A stretch of DNA of 41,640 nt from Muribaculaceae bacterium. GTDB lineage: Bacteria > Bacteroidota > Bacteroidia > Bacteroidales > Muribaculaceae. The notes beneath the pieces are model-generated. The model worked only from the letters and a program-made list of their open reading frames with translations, made no database searches and had not been told where the DNA came from. Positions 34,175 through 41,640 of the stretch are shown here, in pieces. How positions within the stretch are numbered: position 1 is the stretch's first letter; every line of letters begins with the position of its first letter. The translations under genes and the position numbers were made by a program. The stretch spans positions 1-41,640 of the forward strand of contig JAMPII010000018.1 of assembly GCA_023662835.1 (NCBI GenBank). Direction: 5' to 3'.

Positions 34175-35410
34175 ATGCAAATTCCAACCGACGATATAAT
34201 ACAACATATACGCAGCCAATTCCCGGCTCTGGCGCAAAGCATCGGGAAATATCCGCTCATATACCTCGACAACACAGCAACATCGCAAACCCCACGGCAA
34301 GTTGTCGAAGCTATCGACCGTGCTTATATGGGGCCAAAAGCTAATGTTCACCGCGGTGTGCACACACTGTCGCAACAGATGACCGCGCTCCAGGAACAGG
34401 CTCGCGAAAATGTACGGGCATTCATAAACGCGCCCTCAACCCGGGAAGTTATTTTCACACGCGGCACCACCGAGGCCATAAATCTCGTAGCCGCATCGCT
34501 AGGCCGCGACTGGCCCGACGGATCCGAGGTGATTGTAACCGTCATGGAGCATCACTCCAACATTGTTCCATGGCAATTGCTGTCGCGCCCCGACCGCAGG
34601 ATACACCTGCGCGTAGTGCCGGCCGACAACCGCGGCGTGCTCAATATGGATGCCTTCCGAAGCCTTTTCAATGAGCACACCGTAATGGTTGCAGCCACCC
34701 ATGTAAGTAACGTGCTCGGCACCGTCAACCCCGTAAAAGAAATTGTTGCTCAAGCACATAAGCATGGAGTTCCCGCATTAATCGACGGCGCCCAGGCTAT
34801 TAGCCACCGACCAATCGACGTTCAGGACATCGACGCTGACTTCTACGCATTTTCAGCCCATAAAATGTATGGACCTACAGGCGTCGGCGTGCTCTACGGC
34901 CGCGAAAGCTACCTCGAACAAATGCCGCCATATCAAGGTGGAGGCGAAATGGTTGGGCACGTAACCTTCGAAAAAACAACCTACGCCGACCTTCCATTCA
35001 AATTCGAGGCAGGCACTCCCGATTTCACCGCCATATCAGCTATGTCGCAAGCTATTGATTTCATAAAATCGACCGGCTACGACCTCATAAACAACCAAGA
35101 AGAGTACCTGTTGCAATACACCACAGAGCAAATGCTCAGCCGTGTTCCTGGAATAAGGCTTTTCGGAACAGCGCCCGGAAAGGACGCAATCATATCATTT
35201 CTCATCGGCCAAGCCCACCATTACGACACCGGTCTGCTTCTCGATAAACTCGGCATTGCCGTACGCACCGGCCACCATTGCGCCCAACCGCTGATGCACT
35301 CGTTAGGAGTTGAAGGCGTAGTAAGAGCCTCTTTCGCCGTCTATAACACCCGAGCCGAGGCTGACGCATTCGTCGATGCCCTCTGCCGTATTGCCCCGAT
35401 GCTACAATAG
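34175..35410 (+). CDS. sufS: Cysteine desulfurase SufS
   Basis: A 411-residue PLP enzyme that takes sulfur from L-cysteine, forming alanine and an enzyme persulfide for SufBC2D. The PLP Lys is 230 in FSAHKMYGP, the His preceding it in the fold is in MEHHSN (125-130), and the persulfide Cys is 369 in VRTGHHCAQP, the short-loop form typical of class II desulfurases. No sufE or sufU, which normally accepts the persulfide, lies in the window; it may be encoded elsewhere. The gene is 6 bp after sufD and 11 bp before rlmN. Confidence 0.97.
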   Translation: MQIPTDDIIQHIRSQFPALAQSIGKYPLIYLDNTATSQTPRQVVEAIDRAYMGPKANVHRGVHTLSQQMTALQEQARENVRAFINAPSTREVIFTRGTTEAINLVAASLGRDWPDGSEVIVTVMEHHSNIVPWQLLSRPDRRIHLRVVPADNRGVLNMDAFRSLFNEHTVMVAATHVSNVLGTVNPVKEIVAQAHKHGVPALIDGAQAISHRPIDVQDIDADFYAFSAHKMYGPTGVGVLYGRESYLEQMPPYQGGGEMVGHVTFEKTTYADLPFKFEAGTPDFTAISAMSQAIDFIKSTGYDLINNQEEYLLQYTTEQMLSRVPGIRLFGTAPGKDAIISFLIGQAHHYDTGLLLDKLGIAVRTGHHCAQPLMHSLGVEGVVRASFAVYNTRAEADAFVDALCRIAPMLQ

Positions 35411-35421
35411 AAGTTTTCCTT

Positions 35422-36453
35422 ATGGATACACGTACCCCACTGATAGGCATGACTCTCGAGCAGCTGCAACAAGTTGCCGCACAATGCGCCATGCCACGGT
35501 TCGCCGCCAAACAGATGTGCCGCTGGCTTTACGAAAAACGGGTCACCGAAATCGAGCAGATGACCGACCTGTCGAAACAGGCCCGACAACGTCTGGCCGA
35601 AAGCTACACCATCGGGCTGGAGAAACCGCTGGCGCAGGCCACTTCGGCCGACGGAACCATAAAATTCCTTTTCCGCGGTTGCGGAGGCCGGTCGGTTGAA
35701 ACAGTCTACATACCCGACAACGACCGCGCCACACTATGCGTGTCGTCACAAGCCGGATGTCGCATGGGATGCACATTCTGCATGACCGGGCGTCAAGGCT
35801 ACCACGGCAACCTCTCAGCCCATCAGATTATAAATCAAGTCCTAGCAATACCACAAAGCCGCTCGCTGACAAACATCGTATTCATGGGTATGGGCGAACC
35901 ACTCGACAATCTCGACGAAGTTCTGCAAGCAATTCAGGTGCTTACCGCACCGTGGGGTTTGGCATGGAGCCCGAAGCGCATAACTGTGTCGTCGATAGGC
36001 AAGATGCCACAGTTGCAAACCCTCCTCGAAGCTACAAAAGCACACGTAGCCATAAGCCTGCACAATCCCGTAGCCGCACAACGCGCCGAGCTGATGCCTT
36101 CGGAGAAAGCATTCCCGATAAAGCAGGTGCTCGAGTTGCTGCGCAACTACGATTTCTCCCACCAACGCCGCCTCTCCTTCGAATACATAATGTGGCGTGG
36201 AATAAACGACTCGCCTCGCTACGCCCAGTCGCTAGCCCGATTGCTGAACGGCCTCGACTGTCGCGTAAACCTAATCCGCTATCACAGCTCAGGGGTGTCC
36301 GACAATGAACCGGCATGCTCCGACCCCGCAACAATGGAATCATTCCGCGACCGTCTGAACCAACTTGGCATTACAGCCACCATACGAACCTCGCGCGGTG
36401 AGGACATACAAGCCGCCTGCGGAATGCTGGCCGGCGAACACGATAACAAATAA
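35422..36453 (+). CDS. rlmN: Dual-specificity 23S rRNA / tRNA adenine C2-methyltransferase RlmN
   Basis: A 343-residue radical-SAM enzyme that methylates A2503 of 23S rRNA and A37 of some tRNAs. The [4Fe-4S]-binding motif C-x3-C-x2-C is at Cys113, 117 and 120 (GCRMGCTFCMTG), and the methyl-carrying Cys is 333 in EDIQAACG. The signature MGMGEPLDN is present. Length is normal. It sits 11 bp after sufS; since it needs an Fe-S cluster, this linkage is functionally sensible, though not proof of co-regulation. Confidence 0.97.
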   Translation: MDTRTPLIGMTLEQLQQVAAQCAMPRFAAKQMCRWLYEKRVTEIEQMTDLSKQARQRLAESYTIGLEKPLAQATSADGTIKFLFRGCGGRSVETVYIPDNDRATLCVSSQAGCRMGCTFCMTGRQGYHGNLSAHQIINQVLAIPQSRSLTNIVFMGMGEPLDNLDEVLQAIQVLTAPWGLAWSPKRITVSSIGKMPQLQTLLEATKAHVAISLHNPVAAQRAELMPSEKAFPIKQVLELLRNYDFSHQRRLSFEYIMWRGINDSPRYAQSLARLLNGLDCRVNLIRYHSSGVSDNEPACSDPATMESFRDRLNQLGITATIRTSRGEDIQAACGMLAGEHDNK

Positions 36454-36465
36454 AAACTTTGAAAT

Positions 36466-37080
36466 ATGTTTTCAGGAATTGTAGAAGAAGCTGCCACAGT
36501 AGTAGCCGTTGAACAAGATAAAGATAACATTCATCTTACGCTGAAATGCTCATTCACCGACGAGCTTAAAATAGACCAATCAGTATCGCACAATGGTGTA
36601 TGCTTGACCGTAGTTGCTTTGCCCGGCAACGGAACTTACACCGTCACAGCCATCCGCGAAACCCTCGACCGCAGCAACCTGGGCGACCTCAAACCCGGTT
36701 CGCTGGTAAATCTGGAACGCAGCATGATGCTTAACGGCCGTCTCGACGGACATATCGTGCAGGGCCACGTTGACTGCACTGCAATATGCACCAATGTTGA
36801 GGAAGCCAACGGAAGCCGCTACTTCACTTTCAACTACGACGTTCCGGCCGAAATGGCTCGCCGCGGCTACGTGACCGTTGAAAAAGGCTCCGTAACAGTA
36901 AATGGTGTAAGCCTGACAGTGTGCGATTCACAAACCAACTCGTTCCGTGTGGCTATCATCCCCTACACGTTCGAGCACACCAACTTCTGCCAAATCGACA
37001 AGGGAACCCGTGTTAATCTGGAATTCGACATTATAGGCAAATATCTTGCCCGGCTAATGGAGGTAGCAGGCAATGAATAA
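36466..37080 (+). CDS. ribE: Riboflavin synthase (alpha subunit)
   Basis: A 204-residue enzyme that dismutates two molecules of 6,7-dimethyl-8-ribityllumazine into riboflavin. Two tandem lumazine-binding domains are visible, about 1-90 and 97-188, each with an NGV(C/S)LTV segment; the start MFSGIVEE and GHVDC are family hallmarks. The other riboflavin genes are not here. I see no FMN riboswitch in the 12 bp before it. Its last 8 bp overlap the next gene. Confidence 0.96.
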   Translation: MFSGIVEEAATVVAVEQDKDNIHLTLKCSFTDELKIDQSVSHNGVCLTVVALPGNGTYTVTAIRETLDRSNLGDLKPGSLVNLERSMMLNGRLDGHIVQGHVDCTAICTNVEEANGSRYFTFNYDVPAEMARRGYVTVEKGSVTVNGVSLTVCDSQTNSFRVAIIPYTFEHTNFCQIDKGTRVNLEFDIIGKYLARLMEVAGNE

Positions 37081-37681
37081 CATCAAACAAAAAGGTGTTG
37101 TTGTTTACTGCGCATCGTCGAGCAACATTGCCGACGAATATTTTCGTCAAGGCCGTCAGGTAGGTCGGCTACTGGCCAAAGCCGGCGTTCCCATAATCAG
37201 CGGCGGCGGCAGTGCCGGATTAATGGCTGCCGTAATCGAAGGAGCCGCTGAGGCCGGCGGCGAGACAATCGGAATACTGCCACAATTCATGATCGACAAA
37301 GGCTGGGATCATCCCATGCTGTCGCGCCGCATTGTCACCGAAACCATGCACCAGCGCAAACTGATGATGGCCGAAATGTCGCGCTCGGCAATAGCCCTTC
37401 CAGGCGGCGTCGGTACACTCGACGAGCTATTCGAAATAATCACGTGGCGTCAGTTGCATATATTTACCGGTAATGTGGTAATTTACAATGTCAATGGCTT
37501 TTATAACCTTTTGTTCGACCATCTACGCTACACTGCCGAAAGCGGATTCATGCGTCGTGAGGCTCCCGACAAACTGTGGTTAGTCGCGAACAACGCTACC
37601 GAAGCCGTCGACATGGCGCTCGCGCCCGCAACCGACCCCGGAGTGCAATATCAAATGCCCGACCGCAAAAAAAATGATTAA
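37073..37681 (+). CDS. LOG-family protein (TIGR00730, nucleoside 5'-monophosphate phosphoribohydrolase type)
   Basis: A 202-residue soluble protein with a Rossmann-like fold. It has the LOG motifs SGGGSAGLM (43-51) and PGGVGTLDE (110-118), plus Arg95/Lys96 ahead of them. Plant and bacterial LOG proteins cleave the N-glycosidic bond of (cytokinin) riboside monophosphates; in gut bacteria the physiological substrate is probably a purine nucleotide but is not shown. It overlaps ribE by 8 bp and the DUF4271 gene by 8 bp. Confidence 0.92.
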   Translation: MNNIKQKGVVVYCASSSNIADEYFRQGRQVGRLLAKAGVPIISGGGSAGLMAAVIEGAAEAGGETIGILPQFMIDKGWDHPMLSRRIVTETMHQRKLMMAEMSRSAIALPGGVGTLDELFEIITWRQLHIFTGNVVIYNVNGFYNLLFDHLRYTAESGFMRREAPDKLWLVANNATEAVDMALAPATDPGVQYQMPDRKKND

Positions 37682-38453
37682 CCCCCAGCAGGAATATTGC
37701 CTCTATTTCGACTACATCGCCCGTCCCGACAGCATTGTCGAGGGCGTTGTTCCCTTCACCCAAGGGCTTGAAGCCACCGCACGCACAAGCATCTGGGGCT
37801 TCGATTCATCAATTCTCACATTGATTGTAGGCATATTTTTACTGACACTCTTCGGCATGCGCCACTATCGCAGGTTCTTCTCCGGCACCTGGCGCAGTTT
37901 GACAACCGTTCGCGAACGTATTAACGCATTCGACGACCACACAATCGACGAGTCAGGCACAGTAGTAGCGCTCAACCTCATGGCATGCGTATGCGAGGCT
38001 ATAATGCTGATGTGCTGGGAAAGTCGTTCCTATACCGTCACTCTGGTTCAGTCAAGAGTATTTATCACCCTTGTTTCCCTAACTGCACTGATGGCACTGT
38101 ATGTGGTTCTGCAATACGCAACCTACTGGATCGTAGGCTACGTTTTCACATCGCGCACTATGCGCACACAATGGCTATCAGGCTTCAGTGCCGTACAATC
38201 AACGCTCGGATTGTCGCTTCTTCTTCCCGCCATGGTAGCCATGTTCTATCCGGGAGCCAGCATGCAATTTGTCACCCTCGGCGCAATTATCTACATCTGC
38301 TGGCGTATAGTTTTCATTTGCAAGGGATTTAGGATTTTTTTTCACAATTATTTCTCTTTAGTCTATTTTATTTTGTACCTTTGCAGTCTCGAAATCATAC
38401 CTTTGCTTCTGTTGTTCAGATGCAGTGCTCAAATTTGTATTTCATTAAACTGA
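37674..38453 (+). CDS. DUF4271 integral membrane protein
   Basis: A 259-residue protein with about six transmembrane helices (about 43-60, 98-118, 128-155, 170-200, 205-222, 228-248). The C-terminal YFILYLCSLEIIPLLLL is characteristic of DUF4271, a Bacteroidetes family of unknown function that is habitually encoded just before hemD. It overlaps the LOG gene by 8 bp. The last 80 bp also contain two exact -7 promoter boxes reading toward hemD. Confidence 0.9.
   Translation: MINPQQEYCLYFDYIARPDSIVEGVVPFTQGLEATARTSIWGFDSSILTLIVGIFLLTLFGMRHYRRFFSGTWRSLTTVRERINAFDDHTIDESGTVVALNLMACVCEAIMLMCWESRSYTVTLVQSRVFITLVSLTALMALYVVLQYATYWIVGYVFTSRTMRTQWLSGFSAVQSTLGLSLLLPAMVAMFYPGASMQFVTLGAIIYICWRIVFICKGFRIFFHNYFSLVYFILYLCSLEIIPLLLLFRCSAQICISLN
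38372..38405 (+). promoter_or_regulatory. hemD: Tandem promoter for hemD inside the DUF4271 gene
   Basis: Two exact -7 boxes, both TACCTTTG, lie at 38376-38383 and 38398-38405, 22 bp apart. The downstream one has an exact TTTG at 38372-38375 (22-bp spacer); the upstream one has TTTC at 38351-38354 (21 bp). Both are inside the DUF4271 coding sequence. They would give hemD a leader of about 125-150 nt that includes a small AT-rich hairpin (38473-38491). Confidence 0.65.
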
Positions 38454-38539
38454 TTATCTCAGCTGTCGCAACATCAAAATTGCTTTTTGATAAGCGTTTA
38501 AATAACTAAAAATTCCTTACCCTAACAAAATTTTGAACA

Positions 38540-39286
38540 GTGAAAGTAAAAAAAGTGCTTGTATCGCAGCCTAAACCCGCGTCGGAAAAATCACCTTATT
38601 TCGAAATTGCAGATAAATACGGAGTGGAAATTGTTTTTCGTCCGTTCATAAAAGTTGAAGGGTTAAGCGCTAAGGAATTTCGTCAGTCCAGAATTAACAT
38701 ACCTGATTTCACAGCCATTATATTCACTGCCCGCACGGCTGTCGACAATTTCTTCCGCATTTGCGAAGAAACACGTTATAGCGTGCCCGACACAATGAAA
38801 TATTTCTGCACGTCCGAAGCTATAGCAAACTATCTGCAGAAATACATCATATACCGCAAACGCAAAATTTTCTTTGTAAACACCGGCAAATTGGCCGACC
38901 TCATACCAGCTCTTGTAAAGCACAACAAAGAGCGCTATCTTTATGCCGTTAGCGACGTAAACAATCCCGCCGACAACATACTGGATAAAAACAACATAAA
39001 CTACACCCGTGCGGTCATGTACCGAACCGTCAGCAACGACTTCGGTCCCGACGAGAAGTTCGACTACGACATGCTGCTCTTCTTCAGCCCGCAAGGTATC
39101 GAATCGCTGTCGAAAAACTTCCCCGACTTCAAGCAGGGCGACATACGCATCGGATGCTTCGGCGCAACAACAGCCAAAGCAGCCCGCGAAGCCGGTTTGC
39201 GACTCGACATTGAGGCCCCGACCGAAAAAGCTCCGTCAATGACTGCCGCACTCGACCAGTACCTCAAAGAGGAAGCTAAAGATTGA
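38540..39286 (+). CDS. hemD: Uroporphyrinogen-III synthase
   Basis: A 248-residue cytoplasmic enzyme that closes and rearranges hydroxymethylbilane into uroporphyrinogen III, the branch point to haem, sirohaem and cobalamin. Two Rossmann-like lobes are visible, joined by two strands; FTARTAVDNFF and FFSPQGIESL mark the matching helices, and IGCFGATTAKAAREAG lies near the end. The start is GTG (38540, read as MKVKKVLVSQPKP); no in-frame ATG fits. The other hem genes are not here. rnpA follows after 12 bp. Confidence 0.94.
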   Translation: MKVKKVLVSQPKPASEKSPYFEIADKYGVEIVFRPFIKVEGLSAKEFRQSRINIPDFTAIIFTARTAVDNFFRICEETRYSVPDTMKYFCTSEAIANYLQKYIIYRKRKIFFVNTGKLADLIPALVKHNKERYLYAVSDVNNPADNILDKNNINYTRAVMYRTVSNDFGPDEKFDYDMLLFFSPQGIESLSKNFPDFKQGDIRIGCFGATTAKAAREAGLRLDIEAPTEKAPSMTAALDQYLKEEAKD

Positions 39287-39298
39287 TTCCTGCAAACA

Positions 39299-39733
39299 AT
39301 GGGGCTGAGGCTATACAAAAGGGAAAAACTCTGTTCCGTAACGGCTATCGACAGCCTTTTTTCCGTACGGAAAGATAACAGCAAATCCTCACAAGGCGCG
39401 CTTATCTCCTATCCTATCAGAATGGTGTGGCGCCTGAACCCCAAACGCGTCTCGCCCTACGGAGTGCAATTTTTAATCAGCGTTCCAAAAAAGCGGCTCC
39501 ACCATGCAGTCGACCGCGTAGCTATGCGCCGGCGCATACGCGAAGCATATCGGCTCAACCGACATCACATTTCGCTGCCCATCGAAAAAATGTCGCTCGA
39601 CATCGCATTTATTTACGTAGCCGACAAACTCACCAATTCCACCCTCGTACACGCTTCCGTTATCAAGCTGCTTCAACGATTGAGCGAGCGCCTTAACGAA
39701 GCAACCAACCCATCAGCAACGACTAACGCCTGA
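39299..39733 (+). CDS. rnpA: Ribonuclease P protein component
   Basis: A 144-residue basic protein that binds the RNase P RNA and helps mature tRNA 5' ends. The start LYKREKLCS, the [12 protein letters not shown] strand and the RNA-binding motif [16 protein letters not shown] are typical. In many bacteria rnpA follows rpmH near the origin; here it sits between hemD and yidD, without rpmH, an arrangement I recall from other Bacteroidetes. The stop codon is 1 bp before yidD. Confidence 0.95.
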   Translation: MGLRLYKREKLCSVTAIDSLFSVRKDNSKSSQGALISYPIRMVWRLNPKRVSPYGVQFLISVPKKRLHHAVDRVAMRRRIREAYRLNRHHISLPIEKMSLDIAFIYVADKLTNSTLVHASVIKLLQRLSERLNEATNPSATTNA

Positions 39734-39734
39734 A

Positions 39735-39959
39735 ATGATTAGAAATGCACTGACTTGGCTCCTGATTCTTCCTGTGCGCTTTTATCAAATAGCGATATCG
39801 CCGATGCTACCTCCATCATGCCGATTCGTGCCAACATGCAGCCAATACGCCGTTGAAGCTCTGCGTCGCCACGGCCCATTCAAAGGCTCATATCTTGCTA
39901 TTCGGCGCATTCTACGCTGTCACCCTTGGAACCCGGGCGGATACGACCCCGTGCCTTAA
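39735..39959 (+). CDS. yidD: Membrane protein insertion efficiency factor YidD
   Basis: A 74-residue peripheral membrane protein thought to assist YidC-dependent membrane insertion. An N-terminal amphipathic or hydrophobic helix (about 4-23) is followed by the conserved [12 protein letters not shown] and the closing [12 protein letters not shown]. It is 1 bp after rnpA, a common pairing. TatD follows after 8 bp. Confidence 0.96.
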   Translation: MIRNALTWLLILPVRFYQIAISPMLPPSCRFVPTCSQYAVEALRRHGPFKGSYLAIRRILRCHPWNPGGYDPVP

Positions 39960-39967
39960 ACAACGCT

Positions 39968-40561
39968 ATGGACAAGCCTCTTTTCAATTCGCACACCCAC
40001 AACCTGAATTCGCCCGACGCCCTCATCAACGTTGAGCCTCCTTTCACCCCGCTGCCCGACCGCTACTACTCGCTCGGCATTCATCCGTGGAATGCCGCCA
40101 CAACTCCACAAAGCCTCATATCACAACTTGACACACAGGCCCGCTTACCACAAGTAAAAGCTATCGGCGAAACCGGAATCGACGCAAACTACCCCAATGT
40201 GGAGATGCAGAAAGTTTTGCTCAGAGCCCATATAAACCTCAGCGAGGAGCTGGGGAAACCGCTGGTGCTCCACATTGTAAAGGCTTATAACACAATAATC
40301 GAGCTAAAAAAGCAAATCCGTCCAGAACAACAATGGATTATTCATGGCTTCCGCGGGAAAGCGGAGCTGGCCCAGCAATTGCTCGACCATGGTTTCTTCA
40401 TTTCGCTTGGAGAATATTTCAATGAACAAGCCGCCACGATAATTCCCGCCGACCGGCTGCTGATCGAAACCGACACATCATCCGTCAACCTACAACAAAT
40501 AGCCTCTCGCCTGCCACAATATGACAACAACTTAGCCTATAAAATTTTTAAGTTAAGATGA
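39968..40561 (+). CDS. TatD-family metal-dependent hydrolase (short form)
   Basis: A 197-residue protein, well short of the roughly 260 residues of E. coli TatD. Most metal-site residues of the family are present: His9 and His11 (NSHTHN), Glu68 (GETGID), His102 (LVLHIVKAY), His126 (WIIHGF) and Asp169 (IETDTSS). TatD proteins are DNases or related phosphodiesterases. The frame is open to 39926, inside yidD; ATG 39968 (MDKPLFNSHTH) is chosen because family members start close to the HxH motif. Its stop overlaps the porin ATG by 4 bp. Confidence 0.9.
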   Translation: MDKPLFNSHTHNLNSPDALINVEPPFTPLPDRYYSLGIHPWNAATTPQSLISQLDTQARLPQVKAIGETGIDANYPNVEMQKVLLRAHINLSEELGKPLVLHIVKAYNTIIELKKQIRPEQQWIIHGFRGKAELAQQLLDHGFFISLGEYFNEQAATIIPADRLLIETDTSSVNLQQIASRLPQYDNNLAYKIFKLR

Positions 40562-41550
40562 ACTTCCGGATTTTTATATCTACAATAGCAGCCGCCTTAG
40601 CCTCAATTGCAAGCGCAACCGACCTGTCACAATACATGCCTTCCATCAACGGCGCAATCCGCACTCGCTGGGAAATGGACACAGAATCGGGACAAGGACG
40701 CTTTCAAGTGCGCTTCGCCCGACTGATTCTCAACGGCAAAATAGCACCTTCGGTGGGATACTTCTTTCAAACCGACCTTTGCGACAAAGGAAAAATGAAA
40801 ATTTTGGATGCATATGGCCGACTGGGCATTATCAACGGCCTATCGTTCCAAGCCGGACAGTTCAGAATGCCATTCGGCATTGAGTCGTTCCGTTCGCCGC
40901 GCAACTATCTGTTTGCCAATCGCTCATTCATGGGAAAATATATGTGCAACTACCGGCGTGTCGGAGCAAAGCTCACCTACGATTTGCCTACAACCTGCCC
41001 GCTGACCCTCGAAGCCGGTGTATTCAACTCAGGAGCGATGTCAAGCCACGACGAATGGAACAAAACCTACTCCTACGCCACCAAAGCCGTACTAACCCTG
41101 GGCCAATTCAAGTTAGCAACTGGAGCTATGTCGGTCAGTCCCGAAACGGTGCGCATGTTTATGTACGACGGAGCCGTTTCGTGGCAAAACTCCCACTTCA
41201 TCATTGCCGCCGAATACATGAACGAGCACTACGGTTCACATGCCCGAAGCGATGCCCACTCTTATTGCGCCTACATCGACTATCACAAGCCTGTTAAAGC
41301 AGGAATTTTCAACCAATGGTCGGTACAGGGCCGCTTCGACGGAATGACAAGCCAATGGTCAGGACAGGAGTCAAGCGAAACCCTGCCCCAGCGCAAACGA
41401 ATAACAGTAGGCTCAACATTAACCTACACTCATAAATCTGTATTCACCGACATACGCCTCAACTACGAGAAGTACTTCTACCACAGCGGAACCGACGTGG
41501 CTATCGGCGACGGCGACAAGATTGTAGCCGAATTCGTTGTCCGCTTTTAG
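40558..41550 (+). CDS. OprO/OprP-type porin
   Basis: A 330-residue outer-membrane protein with signal peptide (about 1-20, ASA-T). The mature part resembles phosphate-selective porins O and P: an early strand RFQVRFARLILNGKI, then LDAYGRLGIINGLSFQAGQFRMPFGIE, strongly like the family's conserved second and third strands, and a C-terminal Phe. It should form a passive channel; whether it prefers phosphate cannot be judged. It starts in an ATGA overlap with tatD, ending the plus-strand run. Its TAG stop shares 2 bp with the right-hand 60-bp repeat. Confidence 0.88.
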   Translation: MNFRIFISTIAAALASIASATDLSQYMPSINGAIRTRWEMDTESGQGRFQVRFARLILNGKIAPSVGYFFQTDLCDKGKMKILDAYGRLGIINGLSFQAGQFRMPFGIESFRSPRNYLFANRSFMGKYMCNYRRVGAKLTYDLPTTCPLTLEAGVFNSGAMSSHDEWNKTYSYATKAVLTLGQFKLATGAMSVSPETVRMFMYDGAVSWQNSHFIIAAEYMNEHYGSHARSDAHSYCAYIDYHKPVKAGIFNQWSVQGRFDGMTSQWSGQESSETLPQRKRITVGSTLTYTHKSVFTDIRLNYEKYFYHSGTDVAIGDGDKIVAEFVVRF

Positions 41551-41608
41551 GGCCCATATCATAAAATTTCAGGGCCGCTGGGGTAGCTGGCTTGGAGGGA
41601 TTTTTGGC
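41549..41608 (+). repeat. 60-bp terminal inverted repeat, right copy
   Basis: The inverted counterpart of 1-60, 58/60 identical. It begins on the last two bases of the porin stop codon. The first 28 bases can form a short GGCCC/GGGCC stem (41551-41555 with 41572-41576) around a T/A-rich loop. Beyond it, 41608-41615 is the palindrome CCTGCAGG and 41624-41637 a perfect 6-bp hairpin (CATAGC-GA-GCTATG), which suggests that the full element continues past the window. Confidence 0.9.
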
Positions 41609-41640
41609 CTGCAGGCTCAGGAGCATAGCGAGCTATGTGA

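Noticed and set aside
1..41640. A composite mobile element bounded by the terminal inverted repeats
   Set aside because: There is no transposase, integrase, relaxase or cargo; the interior is core housekeeping with typical Bacteroidales synteny. The repeats are better explained as dispersed intergenic elements at contig limits.
1..41640. tRNA, rRNA, CRISPR or known riboswitch
   Set aside because: Reading every intergenic gap, I saw no cloverleaf, no regularly spaced repeats and no FMN, cobalamin or TPP riboswitch core. A tRNAscan-SE and Infernal run would settle it.

Overview
The window is a stretch of a Bacteroidales chromosome, most likely from a gut lineage such as Muribaculaceae; the family is inferred from gene content and overall style, not from a marker gene. 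Supporting signs are two SusC/SusD pairs, lipoproteins with Bacteroidetes-type lipoboxes, repeated matches to the Bacteroidetes sigma-ABfr promoter (TTTG, about 20 bp, TAnnTTTG), little sign of Shine-Dalgarno sequences, and the gene order cvpA-sufBCDS. I found 33 protein genes and no tRNA, rRNA, CRISPR array, transposase, integrase or phage gene.

Left part (1-29.6 kb, almost all minus strand). Reading from the left edge: a cobalamin adenosyltransferase with a small DUF2795 partner; a BglX-type GH3 beta-glucosidase translationally coupled to an esterase made of two fused alpha/beta-hydrolase domains; a lone plus-strand outer-membrane barrel; a Sel1-repeat protein; thymidine kinase coupled to a DUF3108 protein; a beta-helix lipoprotein; an orphan OadA-like biotin carboxyltransferase; PBP1A; an operon of two SusC/SusD pairs with no enzyme or regulator beside it; a GT4 glycosyltransferase coupled to an RffA/WecE sugar aminotransferase; uracil phosphoribosyltransferase; and a HAD hydrolase. 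Clear hairpin terminators close several of these units.

Right part (29.9-41.6 kb, all plus strand). This is a dense, largely overlapping housekeeping run: cvpA, the SUF iron-sulfur assembly genes sufB-C-D-S, rlmN (a radical-SAM Fe-S enzyme), riboflavin synthase, a LOG-family protein, a DUF4271 membrane protein, hemD, rnpA, yidD, a short TatD-family hydrolase and an OprO/P-type porin. Its main promoter lies just before cvpA. A second, tandem promoter for hemD-rnpA-yidD-tatD-porin appears to sit inside the 3' end of the DUF4271 coding sequence.

The most unusual feature is at the edges. Positions 1-60 and 41549-41608 are inverted copies of one 60-bp sequence (58/60 identical). Both lie downstream of the outermost genes and in the same orientation relative to them; the right copy overlaps a stop codon. 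This looks like a dispersed intergenic repeat that also limited the assembly. Other points of interest are a 12-bp perfect hairpin with a GNRA-type loop between the divergent HAD and cvpA genes, the in-gene hemD promoter, the duplicated esterase, a SusC that lacks the usual N-terminal domain, and palindromes overlapping two promoters. I did not find a convincing new defence, mobile or biosynthetic system; most of the window is ordinary Bacteroidales chromosome.
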